Shown here in pieces: positions 37,103 through 45,922 of a stretch of DNA of 64,000 nt; position 1 is the first letter of the stretch; every line of letters starts with the position of its first letter. The stretch is taken from assembly GCF_009711715.1 (NCBI RefSeq), contig NZ_VENF01000004.1:292431-356430 (forward strand), read 5' to 3'. The notes below the pieces were generated by a model. The model searched no databases. It saw nothing but the letters and a program-made list of their open reading frames with translations, and was not told the origin of the DNA. A program made the translations under genes and the position numbers. Origin of the DNA: Methylophaga sp. Its GTDB lineage: Bacteria > Pseudomonadota > Gammaproteobacteria > Nitrosococcales > Methylophagaceae.

Positions 37103-38208
37103 CCCCAGAGACCCTGCGACTGAACCCGGGCCATACCGTCATGAAAGGGCTGGGCGTCATCGAACTGTGCTTTGATAATCATCACGCCATCTTTGTTGAT
37201 ATAACCATATTTCCAGTAATCGACGGTGACGGCGGCCAGCCCTTCAGTAAAGGAATGCCCCCACTTGAACTGCGGTGGTATCACTATTTTGCCGGCTTGG
37301 TTGATGTAGCCGACTCTGGCGTCCATTTCGATGCGAACCATACCGTCGTTAAATGACCAGGCACTATCCATTGAGGGTTCGACTACTTCTTCACCCTCAC
37401 GGTTGAGATAGCCATAACGGCCGTTCTTGACGATGACGGCGAGCCCTTCACTAAACGGCAGTAATTTGTCATAGCGTTTGTTACTGAGATCATTGCCATC
37501 AGCTTTGATAAACCACCAATCGTCAGCCTGATTGACGATCGCAAGGCCGTTATCAAAATCCTGGGCCCGTTCAAACCGGGCCTTGATGACAAACTGGTTG
37601 TCTGCATTGATATAGCCCCAGCCCTGTTCCGTTTTCACCGCAGCGAGCCCCTCACTGAACATCAGGGCGTCCTGGTATTGGGGTTCAATAACCCAGCTCC
37701 CCTGTTTATCGATAAAGCCCCATAAACCGTCTTTATTAACACTGGCCATGCCCTGATTGAAACGATTGGCCTGGGCAAACTGCGGTGGAATCTGCCAGTT
37801 ACCCTTTTTATCGATATAGCCCCATTGATCGTCTTTGAGCGCTGCAGCCAGATCTTCATGGAAATGCAGCACTTTGGTGAAAGTGGGTTCAATAGCAATC
37901 TCACCCCCGGTGTTGATAAAGCCCCAGCGTATATCCTGCAGGAGGGGTGCCAGACCGTCATGAAAGTCATGGATTTCGGTATTGGGCTCGGGGCCGAACA
38001 GGATCTCACCCTGGCGGTTAATCAGTCCTGTTTGAGGCCGGCCCTTTTCTACTTTGACGATCACTGCGACGCCCTGGCTGAAACTGTTGACGGCATCGTA
38101 GTCAAAGCCAATCAACAGATCGCCGGGGTCAGCTTTTGATGGTAAAACGGGATTCAGTGCAAACAGACAAAAGAAAACAGCAGTAAACAGGGGCGGTTGG
38201 GAATACAT
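37084..38208 (-). CDS. Secreted WG-repeat protein
   Basis: 374 aa from ATG 38208 with a perfect ggagg site; a signal peptide runs to about residue 26. The rest is eight or nine WG repeats of about 40 residues, each with an aromatic-Gly-Tyr/Phe-Ile core (RWGFINTGGE, QWGYIDKKGN, LWGFIDKQGS, GWGYINADNQ, RYGYLNREGE, KYGYINKDGV) and an F-x-E/D-G-L/M-A turn. One repeat (WWFIKADGND) is degenerate. WG repeats form a beta-rich extended or propeller fold and probably bind protein partners. No function is known. It is divergent from the esterase lipoprotein. Confidence 0.85.
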   Translation of the reverse strand: MYSQPPLFTAVFFCLFALNPVLPSKADPGDLLIGFDYDAVNSFSQGVAVIVKVEKGRPQTGLINRQGEILFGPEPNTEIHDFHDGLAPLLQDIRWGFINTGGEIAIEPTFTKVLHFHEDLAAALKDDQWGYIDKKGNWQIPPQFAQANRFNQGMASVNKDGLWGFIDKQGSWVIEPQYQDALMFSEGLAAVKTEQGWGYINADNQFVIKARFERAQDFDNGLAIVNQADDWWFIKADGNDLSNKRYDKLLPFSEGLAVIVKNGRYGYLNREGEEVVEPSMDSAWSFNDGMVRIEMDARVGYINQAGKIVIPPQFKWGHSFTEGLAAVTVDYWKYGYINKDGVMIIKAQFDDAQPFHDGMARVQSQGLWGYISRD

Positions 38209-38332
38209 ACAAACCTCCGGAATGATGGAATCGAGTCTGTGTGGATTTACGTGAATTTCACGTGAACCGGAAAAGACTGTATCGAATTCAACTAGCAAAA
38301 TAACGTACTGTCGCCAAAGAGGTTTTTCTGTT

Positions 38333-39211
38333 GTGAATATCCCCAGCTTAAGCTGTAAATGGTCATTGCGAGCCGCGGTGTCAGCCAGTCTGGTCTGGCT
38401 CAGCAGTGCCTGCACTCCGGTGACGGTGCTAAATGCGATGGTGCCGGAAAATGGTTATCAGCGAATTGCTGATATTGCTTATGGCGACACAGTGCGTCAG
38501 AAGCTGGATGTTTATCTTGCCAAAGCTCGCGACCAGACCGGCCCTGCCAGCACGATTATTTTTTTCTATGGCGGCAGTTGGGAGTCGGGTAACAAAAACG
38601 ATTATAAATTTGTGGCCGAAGCGCTGACTGCGCAGGGCTTTGATGTGGTGATTCCTGATTACCGGGTTTATCCACAGGTACGGTTCCCGGCTTTTGTCGA
38701 AGATGGCGCCAGTGTCGTAGCCTGGGCCAAACAACACCTTGCCGATTATGGTGCCAGTGATGATCGCCTGTTTGTGGCGGGCCATTCAGCCGGGGCCCAT
38801 ATTGCCGCCTTATTGACACTGGATGCGAGTTACCTCCAGCGAGTCGATCTGAGCCCGGCGGTATTCAACGGCATGATCGGACTGGCCGGGCCTTATGATT
38901 TTCTGCCATTAAAAAGCGAAACCCTGAAAAGCATATTCGGGCCCGAAGCGCAGCGCTGGCGGAGTCAGCCAATTCATTATGCTGATGCCGGTAAACCACC
39001 GATGTTATTGCTGGTCGGCGAAGACGATTTAACGGTGTTACCCAAAAATAGCTACAATCTTGCAGCGAAAATTCGTGAAAAAGGCGGTAATGTGCAGCTG
39101 GAAGCATTTGATGATTACGGCCATGTAGCGATGGTGGCCAAGCTGGCCAAACCGCTGAGAGGTGAAGGGCAATTACTCCAGGTGATTAAAGACTTCGTCA
39201 GCCGCCATTAG
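38333..39211 (+). CDS. Alpha/beta-hydrolase (esterase/lipase) lipoprotein
   Basis: 292 aa, start GTG 38333. The leader ends in a lipobox-like LSSAC, so it is likely lipid-anchored. The oxyanion motif is FYGGSW, the nucleophile elbow is GHSAG, and the acid and His probably lie in GEDDLTVL and DYGHVAM. This layout fits the hormone-sensitive-lipase/BD-FAE esterase group. The physiological substrate is unknown. It is followed by a bidirectional hairpin at 39224. Confidence 0.82.
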   Translation: MNIPSLSCKWSLRAAVSASLVWLSSACTPVTVLNAMVPENGYQRIADIAYGDTVRQKLDVYLAKARDQTGPASTIIFFYGGSWESGNKNDYKFVAEALTAQGFDVVIPDYRVYPQVRFPAFVEDGASVVAWAKQHLADYGASDDRLFVAGHSAGAHIAALLTLDASYLQRVDLSPAVFNGMIGLAGPYDFLPLKSETLKSIFGPEAQRWRSQPIHYADAGKPPMLLLVGEDDLTVLPKNSYNLAAKIREKGGNVQLEAFDDYGHVAMVAKLAKPLRGEGQLLQVIKDFVSRH

Positions 39212-39223
39212 CTGGAGACAAAA

Positions 39224-39251
39224 GCTGGTGACGATCTGGGTCACCAGCCTT
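39224..39251. terminator. Bidirectional hairpin between the esterase and the aldehyde dehydrogenase
   Basis: A 9-bp perfect stem GCTGGTGAC/GTCACCAGC with a 7-nt loop; A- and T-residues flank it on each side. It serves convergent genes. Confidence 0.7.
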
Positions 39252-39263
39252 TAGCCCACGGGC

Positions 39264-40715
39264 TCAATGAATGCCTTTTGAGGTCAGCACAATCATTTTC
39301 TCGATCTGCATATCATGCATGGTGTAGGGCACGCCGCCGGTACCGAGCCCTGAATGCTTGAGTCCGGCAAACGGCATCCAGTCAACGCGGAAGGCCGTGT
39401 GCTCATTAATCATCACCGCCGAGGCATCCAGTCTGTCTGCAGCCAGCATCGCTGTGTCGATATTGCGGCTGTACACCGAGGCCTGGAAGGCAAACTCTAG
39501 ACCGTTGGCTTTATTGATGGCTTGTTCAATATCATCCACCGGGTAGACGCAGACTACCGGGCCGAATACTTCTTCATTAGAGACTTTCGCTGTGGCCGGT
39601 GGGTCGAATAGCACAGTCGGTGCATAGCAGTTGAAGGGCAGGGTCTGACCACCACAGAGTAGTTCGCCGCCTTTATCCACCGCTTCCTGAACCCAGGACG
39701 CAATCCGGTTCAGTTCGCTTTTATTAATAATCGGGCCGACATCGGTTTTGTCTGACAGCGGATCGCCGACTGTCATCTTATCGGCGGCGTCGGCCAGCTT
39801 TTCAGCCAGCTCGCGGGCAACACTGCGCTCGGCATAAATGCGCTGAACCGAGACACAGACCTGGCCGGCATGGTAAAAGCTGCCTTTGGCCAAACCCGGT
39901 AGTGCCGTATCAAGATTGGCATCTTCAGCGACAATCACCGGCGCCACGCCGCCATGTTCCAGCGCACATCGGGCACCGGGTGCCAGTTTCGAGCGCAGGT
40001 GCCAGCCTACTCTGGCGCTGCCGATAAAGCTTAGAAACGCGACCCGGGAATCGGTGGCGAGGTATTCCGCCAGATGATGATCCTGGGTCAGTAATGCCTG
40101 GCACCATTCCGGCGGCAGTCCGGCACGGTGAAAAATTTCCACCAGGCGGTAACAGGACAGCGGTGTTTTTTCGGCCGGCTTGACGATCACCGGACAACCA
40201 CTGGCAATGGCCGGGCCTACCTGATGAGCAATCAGGTTCAGCGGATGATTGAATGCGCTGATCGCCACCACAACACCGATAGGTTCCTTGCGCATCATGG
40301 TCAGGCGATGTTGAGATGCCGGGTTGATACCCATAGGGACAGTGGCAGGCGCATCGTTTCTGAGTACATCGACACAGGCGCGCAGGCTGTCGATACAACG
40401 GGCCATTTCTACATTGGAATCCGCCAGAGGCTTACCGCCTTCCTCAGCCGCGCCGACAGCCAGCAGTTCGGCCTGGTCTTTCATCATCGCGATGGCTTTT
40501 TCCAGTATTTCGATGCGCTCGACGGTCGACAGCCATTTACTGCGGTCGCGAAACAGGCCGTAAGCCGTGTCCAGCGCCTGGTCAATATCAGCCTGGTTAG
40601 CCTGATCGACGGTACCGATAAGTTGATCATTGTAAGGTGAATAAACTTCCGCTTTATCAGCATCAGATTTGGAAAGTCCAGCGATCATCAACGGGAAGTG
40701 GGGTATGTTGCTCAT
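39264..40715 (-). CDS. NAD(P)-dependent aldehyde dehydrogenase
   Basis: 483 aa of the ALDH superfamily. Motifs are SAFNHPLNLIAHQVGPA (cofactor side), VKPAEKTPLS, FIGSARVG, the general-base Glu in LEHGG, the nucleophile Cys in HAGQVCVSVQR, and EEVFGPVV. The LEHGG form differs from the usual ELGG. It follows the TPP enzyme gene by 11 nt on the same strand, so the two probably act in sequence, with the aldehyde made by decarboxylation of a 2-oxo acid oxidised here. The exact aldehyde is not known. Confidence 0.85.
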   Translation of the reverse strand: MSNIPHFPLMIAGLSKSDADKAEVYSPYNDQLIGTVDQANQADIDQALDTAYGLFRDRSKWLSTVERIEILEKAIAMMKDQAELLAVGAAEEGGKPLADSNVEMARCIDSLRACVDVLRNDAPATVPMGINPASQHRLTMMRKEPIGVVVAISAFNHPLNLIAHQVGPAIASGCPVIVKPAEKTPLSCYRLVEIFHRAGLPPEWCQALLTQDHHLAEYLATDSRVAFLSFIGSARVGWHLRSKLAPGARCALEHGGVAPVIVAEDANLDTALPGLAKGSFYHAGQVCVSVQRIYAERSVARELAEKLADAADKMTVGDPLSDKTDVGPIINKSELNRIASWVQEAVDKGGELLCGGQTLPFNCYAPTVLFDPPATAKVSNEEVFGPVVCVYPVDDIEQAINKANGLEFAFQASVYSRNIDTAMLAADRLDASAVMINEHTAFRVDWMPFAGLKHSGLGTGGVPYTMHDMQIEKMIVLTSKGIH

Positions 40716-40726
40716 TTGGGCTCTCC

Positions 40727-42367
40727 TTATAGAATGCAGATTTTTTGTTTCAATCCCTCGCTTAGAATTGAGTAATTCAGCGAATAGTCGACGGCCAGGT
40801 CAATCAGGTGAACACCCTTTGAATTGAGAGCGAAATCGAGCACCTTGGCAAATTCGGTATAACTGGCGGGACGATGTCCGGTCGCGCCATAGCTCTCAGC
40901 ATATTTAACAAAATCCGGATTATTAAAGCTCAGACCGTAATTTTTGAAGCCCATCCCTTCCTGTTTCCAACGCACCATGCCATAAGCATTGTCGTTGAAA
41001 ATCAGCACCACGAGATCCAGTCCCAGCCGCACCGCGGTTTCCATTTCCTGGGAGTTCATCATAAAGCCGCCATCACCGCAAACAGCCATGACCCGTTGCT
41101 CAGGGTGCAGCAATTTGGCTGTCATCGCGGTCGGCAGGCCGGCGCCCATGGTTGCTAGGGCATTATCAAGCAGAATGGAGTTGTAGTAATAACTGGGGTA
41201 ATTGCGGGCAAACCAGATTTTGTAAACGCCGTTATCCAGCGCCAGGATATCTTCCTCTCCCATCGCTTCTCTGATGATTTGCACGGCGGCCTGCGGCAGA
41301 ATGGGGAAACGCTCATCATCGCTGTATTTGGAAAGCCGTTCACGGACTTCCTGTTTGACCCGGTAATAGTAGGCAAAGTCCCAGTGCGGCTGTGGTGTCA
41401 GTCCGGCCCGCAGACGGTTGATCGAAGTGGCGATATCACCGACCACATCCAGTTGCGGGAAATAAACCGGATCGATTTCCGCCGCGTGGAAGTTGATGTG
41501 AATCACCTGGGCACCGCCGTCTTTCATAAAAAAGGGCGGCTTCTCAACTTCATCATGGCCGACATTGATAATCAGATCGGCACGTTCAATGGCGCAATGC
41601 AGAAAATCCGACTCTGACAGCGCTGCCGTGCCCAGGTAACTGTCATGCCGCTCGTCGATAACCCCTTTACCGAGCTGGGTATTAAAAAACGGAATGCCGG
41701 TATGCTCGACGAATTTGGTCAGCGCCACACTGGCGCGCTTACGGTTGGCACCAGCACCAATCAGTAACAATGGCATCGATGCTTCTTCAATCATTTTCAG
41801 CGCATGCTGAATGGTACGGTTATCGGCATCGGGCCGACGGATGGTTTCCACGGTGTAAATGCGCTCGTGAGCTTCTTCGGCGGCAATATCCTCCGGCAAC
41901 TCGATATGGACCGCGCCCGGTCGTTCTTCCACCGCCACCCGAAAGGCTTCGCGCACAACAGCGGCGACGGTATTGCCATGCACCACCTGCTTGGTGAACT
42001 TGGTGATGGGCCGCATCATATTGACCACATCGACAATCTGGAACAGCGCCTGTTTACTGGCTTTGATGGGTTTCTGGCCGGTAATGATCAACATCGGCAT
42101 GCCACCAAGCTGGGCATAGGCGGCTGGCGTCACCATATTGGTCGCTCCGGGACCCAGTGTGGACAGACAGACACCGGGCTTGCCGGTTAGCCGGCCGTAA
42201 TTGGCGGCCATGAAGCCGGCGCCCTGTTCGTGTCGGGTAATAATCAGTTCTATCGATGAGTGCTGCAGCGAATCGACAAAGTCCAGATTCTCTTCGCCCG
42301 GTATTCCGAAAATATACTCGACCCCTTCGTTTTCCAGCGCTTTGACGAGCAGGTCAGATGTTTTCAT
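40727..42367 (-). CDS. Thiamine-diphosphate enzyme, acetolactate-synthase large-subunit type
   Basis: 546 aa with the three ThDP-enzyme domains. The N-terminal GIPGEENLDFVDSL and the catalytic Glu in RHEQGAGFMA come first, the FAD/nucleotide middle domain has IGAGANRKRA, and the C-terminal ThDP motif is GDGGFMMNSQE...NDNAYGM. It resembles catabolic acetolactate synthases (AlsS-like) more than IlvB, and no regulatory small subunit is near. Coupling to an aldehyde dehydrogenase gene suggests a 2-oxo acid decarboxylase or carboligase in a peripheral pathway. Substrate unresolved. Confidence 0.8.
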   Translation of the reverse strand: MKTSDLLVKALENEGVEYIFGIPGEENLDFVDSLQHSSIELIITRHEQGAGFMAANYGRLTGKPGVCLSTLGPGATNMVTPAAYAQLGGMPMLIITGQKPIKASKQALFQIVDVVNMMRPITKFTKQVVHGNTVAAVVREAFRVAVEERPGAVHIELPEDIAAEEAHERIYTVETIRRPDADNRTIQHALKMIEEASMPLLLIGAGANRKRASVALTKFVEHTGIPFFNTQLGKGVIDERHDSYLGTAALSESDFLHCAIERADLIINVGHDEVEKPPFFMKDGGAQVIHINFHAAEIDPVYFPQLDVVGDIATSINRLRAGLTPQPHWDFAYYYRVKQEVRERLSKYSDDERFPILPQAAVQIIREAMGEEDILALDNGVYKIWFARNYPSYYYNSILLDNALATMGAGLPTAMTAKLLHPEQRVMAVCGDGGFMMNSQEMETAVRLGLDLVVLIFNDNAYGMVRWKQEGMGFKNYGLSFNNPDFVKYAESYGATGHRPASYTEFAKVLDFALNSKGVHLIDLAVDYSLNYSILSEGLKQKICIL

Positions 42368-42445
42368 GATGTGTCCTTATCGTTGTGTTGCAAGGTTCTC
42401 ATCGATGCCGTTAAGTCGATTATATCGCCATGATTTGACTTGCGG

Positions 42446-43255
42446 CTATGGGTTTATGATGCCGATTTCAACCCGTCGGTTCATTGCCCTTCCGGCAGCG
42501 GTATCATTCGGTTGCAGCGGTTGATTATCCGCATATGCTTCAATCCGGAACTGGTCTTCCTGAAGACGGCGATCATCCAGCAAGGCATGCACCACTGAGG
42601 TGGCTCTGGCGCCGGAGAGTTCCCAGTTAGAGCGGTAGAGACCTGAGCGAAGCGGCACATTGTCAGTATGGCCGGCGACAACAAATTCCGTGGCCATATC
42701 AGCGAGGGCCTCAGCAATCTGTTCCAGTACCGGGGTAAAGCCCGGCTTTAAAGCGGCACTGCCGGACGGGAAAGAAGCCTGTTCATTGATTCGGATCAGT
42801 ACGCGGTCCTGCAGGGTTTCCAGACTGATGAGCTCCTGATCCAGTGCCGGTTGCAACGCTTTTTGCAGGCGGTCGCGTATCGTGTTGGCTTTGGCAATGC
42901 GAAGCACGTCGGCATCTTCAGTTTCCAGTACTTCGCTGTCGGTGACCGAGGCCTGGCGGATGGACTCCACCGGGCTGGGGTTATCCGGTGTCGGTGAAAA
43001 GCGTTGTTGAATCACACTGGTGGCTTTGACGATATCTTCCGGTTCAGGCCTGTCCACACCGAAAGCATCTTCCATCGAGTTCACCACCATTTTGTATTTG
43101 AGGGCATCGATTTCCGCCATCGCCACCAACAGCACAAAAAAGCACAGCAATAACGTCATCAGATCGGCAAACGTGCCCATATAACGGGGAATAAGAATGT
43201 CTTTGGCCGCGGTACGGGGCCCGGGACGATCTGGATCCGGTTCAGCTACGCTCAT
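42446..43255 (-). CDS. MotB-like OmpA-domain motor protein (orphan)
   Basis: 269 aa: a basic N-terminus, one membrane helix (about residues 27-48) carrying the ion-channel aspartate Asp31 in GTFADLMTLLLCFF, a linker with a plug-like helix, and an OmpA peptidoglycan-binding domain (VVAGHTDNVPLRSG, RVEIGII). This matches MotB/PomB stators of the flagellar motor. The partner MotA is not next to it, as it would normally be. It is divergent from a diguanylate cyclase gene. Confidence 0.85.
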   Translation of the reverse strand: MSVAEPDPDRPGPRTAAKDILIPRYMGTFADLMTLLLCFFVLLVAMAEIDALKYKMVVNSMEDAFGVDRPEPEDIVKATSVIQQRFSPTPDNPSPVESIRQASVTDSEVLETEDADVLRIAKANTIRDRLQKALQPALDQELISLETLQDRVLIRINEQASFPSGSAALKPGFTPVLEQIAEALADMATEFVVAGHTDNVPLRSGLYRSNWELSGARATSVVHALLDDRRLQEDQFRIEAYADNQPLQPNDTAAGRAMNRRVEIGIINP

Positions 43256-43412
43256 AATACGAAGTATCGAATATTTCCTTCAGGCTAGCGTGTTTTGCCC
43301 TTTTGTCAAAATACAATCAGTTCAGTTCCGCTTTTTATAGCAGAATAAGCGTTTTGGCAGGCATCGGATCGGTGTCAATAAGCTGTGCTATGCTGATGAA
43401 AAGGAGGCAGGC

Positions 43413-44627
43413 ATGACCGAATTCCTTGATGCGAAAACCATTTTTGTGCTCACAGGGATGTTTACCGGGCTCATCACAGTGGTGTTTTTTTCGATCCACA
43501 GGGGCGTCTATGCGGTAGTGAACGGGGTGTTATCCTTCGCCTGGGCCTATGGTTTTTTTACGCTTTTTGCACTGTTGTTGCTGATGCGGGGCATGGTTCA
43601 TCCCCTGCTCAGTGTGGTGCTGGCCGATACGGCTTTATGCCTTGCCATTCTGATGGTAGCTGACGGGGTCAGCAAGCTCAAGAATCTGCCTGTCCAACGT
43701 GGCTTCTACCGGTGGTATCTCAGCTTCTGTCTGGTGGCCTTTATTTATTTTACCTTTCTTGCGCCGAGCTTTTCATCCCGGGTGATGGTGACGATACTCT
43801 GCACGGTCGTTATTTTCAGCTGGGTGCTGATGATGCTCAGTCGCCAACCGTTCAGGACGTGGCGTCTGGGCGAGTGGATTGTTTCGGTGTCGTTACTGTT
43901 TTCAGTGGTGGCAGCTATTCTGCGAGCGCTAACGGCCATGTTGGATAGCGAAGCTCCGACGGCCATGTCGATATTGAGCTATCAGGGGGTGCAGGCGCAT
44001 TATCTGACCATCAATTTGCTGGCGACCGTGTTTATCGCCTTCGGTCTGATTGTGATGACCCAGGACAACCTGAGGCGGGATTTGGAGCGACTGGCTTCCT
44101 ATGATGCACTGACCGGGGTGCTGACCCGCCGCGTGATTCTCGATCTGCTCGATAAATCCATGGCCAAAGTGTCACGTACCGGTCAGCCTCTAGCGGTGAT
44201 GATGATCGATCTGGATCACTTTAAACGCATCAATGACAATTACGGCCACAGTGTGGGGGACAGGGTGCTGGCAAAAATCATTGCCGCAGTAGAGAGTGTG
44301 CTGCGCAAAGATACTTACATCGGCCGTTACGGTGGTGAGGAGTTCCTGATTGTGATGCCCGACACCAGTCATGAGCAGCTACTGGAAGTCAGTGAGCGGA
44401 TCCGGCAGGCAGCAGCCAAAACACTGATTCGTGATCAGCAGAGCACCATTCAATGCACCATCAGCATTGGTGCCCTGATTATCCATGGCGGGAATGTTGA
44501 CAGTCTTTCCGACCCGGTAACCCAGGCTGATAAAGCACTGTATCAGGCCAAGCAGCAGGGAAGAAATCAGGTGGTTATCGCCGGAGCACCGCCTCACCCT
44601 TCAACCCTTAAAACGGAGTCGACATAA
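43413..44627 (+). CDS. Membrane diguanylate cyclase (GGDEF)
   Basis: 404 aa: about seven membrane helices in residues 1-215 with short loops, then a GGDEF domain. The active site is GGEEF (about 307-311) with MIDLDHFKRINDNYGH as the metal-binding part. The RxxD inhibitory site before it is absent: the position for Asp holds Thr. It is therefore predicted to make c-di-GMP without product inhibition. The membrane part may sense a small ligand; no named sensor domain is recognised. A good aaggagg site precedes the start. Confidence 0.9.
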   Translation: MTEFLDAKTIFVLTGMFTGLITVVFFSIHRGVYAVVNGVLSFAWAYGFFTLFALLLLMRGMVHPLLSVVLADTALCLAILMVADGVSKLKNLPVQRGFYRWYLSFCLVAFIYFTFLAPSFSSRVMVTILCTVVIFSWVLMMLSRQPFRTWRLGEWIVSVSLLFSVVAAILRALTAMLDSEAPTAMSILSYQGVQAHYLTINLLATVFIAFGLIVMTQDNLRRDLERLASYDALTGVLTRRVILDLLDKSMAKVSRTGQPLAVMMIDLDHFKRINDNYGHSVGDRVLAKIIAAVESVLRKDTYIGRYGGEEFLIVMPDTSHEQLLEVSERIRQAAAKTLIRDQQSTIQCTISIGALIIHGGNVDSLSDPVTQADKALYQAKQQGRNQVVIAGAPPHPSTLKTEST

Positions 44628-44723
44628 AAGCTGCAGGCGTGCATATAATGACCAATGGCTCAGGCAGGAGCTCAGCATGGCGATATCAATGCCCCGAAGC
44701 GCTAAACGTTCAATAGTCAGTTG

Positions 44724-45806
44724 ATGCAAGCAAATATTTCTACCAGAGTCGCTTTTTACAGCATCCTGACCGTGTTGGCAGTCATGCTTTTTATCGCCGC
44801 AGCTTATGTCAATCACAGTCTGGTCCAGAAATACCGGGCCGAATTACTGAACGACACCCGCACCCATCTTAGTCTTTATCACAATCGCCTGTTTACCAAC
44901 CTGCAGAATCATATCCAGATAGTCAGAGGCCTGCCGGGCCTGTTTGCGATTAATCCTGATCTAACCCAGGAGCAATATGCCCGCGCTGTGGCCCATCTGG
45001 TGAACAGCGAATCAGAGATACGAAATATTGCGGCAGCGCCAGATATGGTGATTCGCTATATGTATCCCATGGAGGGTAATGAAGCCGCGCTCGGCCTTGA
45101 TTACAGTCAGGAGCCGAGTCAGTTCGAGGCAGCAGACCGTGCCCGGCGCACCGGTAACCTGGTGTTGGCAGGACCGGTAGCGTTGAAACAGGGGGGAATG
45201 GGGTTAATCACGCGGATCCCGGTTTTTTTGCAGCGTGAAGACAATGATGAGGTCTATTTTTGGGGGCTGGTATCGGCCGTTATCGATATTCAACGCTTTT
45301 TTGAGAAAAGTGGTCTGCTTGATGACCAGATGCCGATCAATCTGGCTATCCGCGGCGCAGACAGTCTCGGCCGTCTGGGTGAGGTGTTTTACGGTGATCC
45401 GGCGCTGTTTGATGACAACAGTCTGATCCAGACCCTGAAACTGCCTGAAGGAGAATGGCTTTTGGCTGCGGAACCGGTCGATGGCTGGTCGCAGTTGCCG
45501 CCGAATTTCTGGCAGCAACGGATCCTGATTTACGGTGTGGCCTCCGCGCTGTTTTTATTACTGGCACTGTTTATCCGGTTTATTTTTGCGGCCTCGCTGG
45601 CCAATATCAAATTCCGTAATTTGATCGAAAGTTCACCGGTGCCTTATATGCTGCTTAACGAAAATAAGCAGATCAGTTTTATCAACCAGGCCTTTACCGA
45701 TACCTACGGCTACGACCTGGAGGAAATCCAGTCAATGAACAGCTGGTGGGAAATGACCACACAGCCCAAGTATTACAGCCATGAATTCAGGCTATTTGCA
45801 ATATAA
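44724..45806 (+). pseudogene. CHASE-PAS membrane sensor, 3' end cut off by the transposon
   Basis: About 360 codons remain. A first helix (about residues 10-30), a CHASE-like periplasmic sensor domain (VRGLPGLFAINPDLTQEQYA, split at its Phe), a second helix (about 270-290) and the first half of a PAS domain (FRNLIESSPVPYMLLNEN) are seen. The PAS then stops at HEFRLFAI. The last five codons are the left terminal repeat of the transposon at 45790. The missing part would have been the rest of PAS and an output domain, probably GGDEF or kinase. It is not found on the right side of the element within the window. Confidence 0.82.
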
Positions 45807-45813
45807 GGTTGGA
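45790..45813 (+). repeat. Left terminal inverted repeat of the ISL3-type transposon
   Basis: 24 bp starting GGCTATTTGCAA and ending GGTTGGA. Mismatches to the right end fall only at positions 13, 15 and 17. It encodes the last residues, RLFAI, of the interrupted sensor frame. Confidence 0.82.
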
Positions 45814-45846
45814 CTGAGTATTTAAGTGAAAAATGGAACTGCCTCT

Positions 45847-45867
45847 GTTTTGTGCAAAACATGGTTG
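45847..45867 (+). promoter_or_regulatory. Operator-like repeat, copy 1, before hsdM
   Basis: A 21-bp unit with core TTTTGTGCAAAACATGG; inside it TTTTG and CAAAA form an inverted repeat. An identical copy lies at 45893. A TTGACA hexamer begins at the end of this copy, at 45865, and could be a -35 element. Confidence 0.6.
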
Positions 45868-45892
45868 ACAATTATCGTTTATGTAATGTACC

Positions 45893-45913
45893 GTTTTGTG
45901 CAAAACATGGTTG
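45893..45913 (+). promoter_or_regulatory. Operator-like repeat, copy 2, abutting the hsdM ribosome site
   Basis: An exact second copy of the 21-bp unit, 46 bp downstream of the first. Its last base is the first of the ggagg site for hsdM, so a bound protein would cover the start of the transcript. No regulator gene is found in the element. Confidence 0.6.
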
Positions 45914-45922
45914 GAGGCCAAA

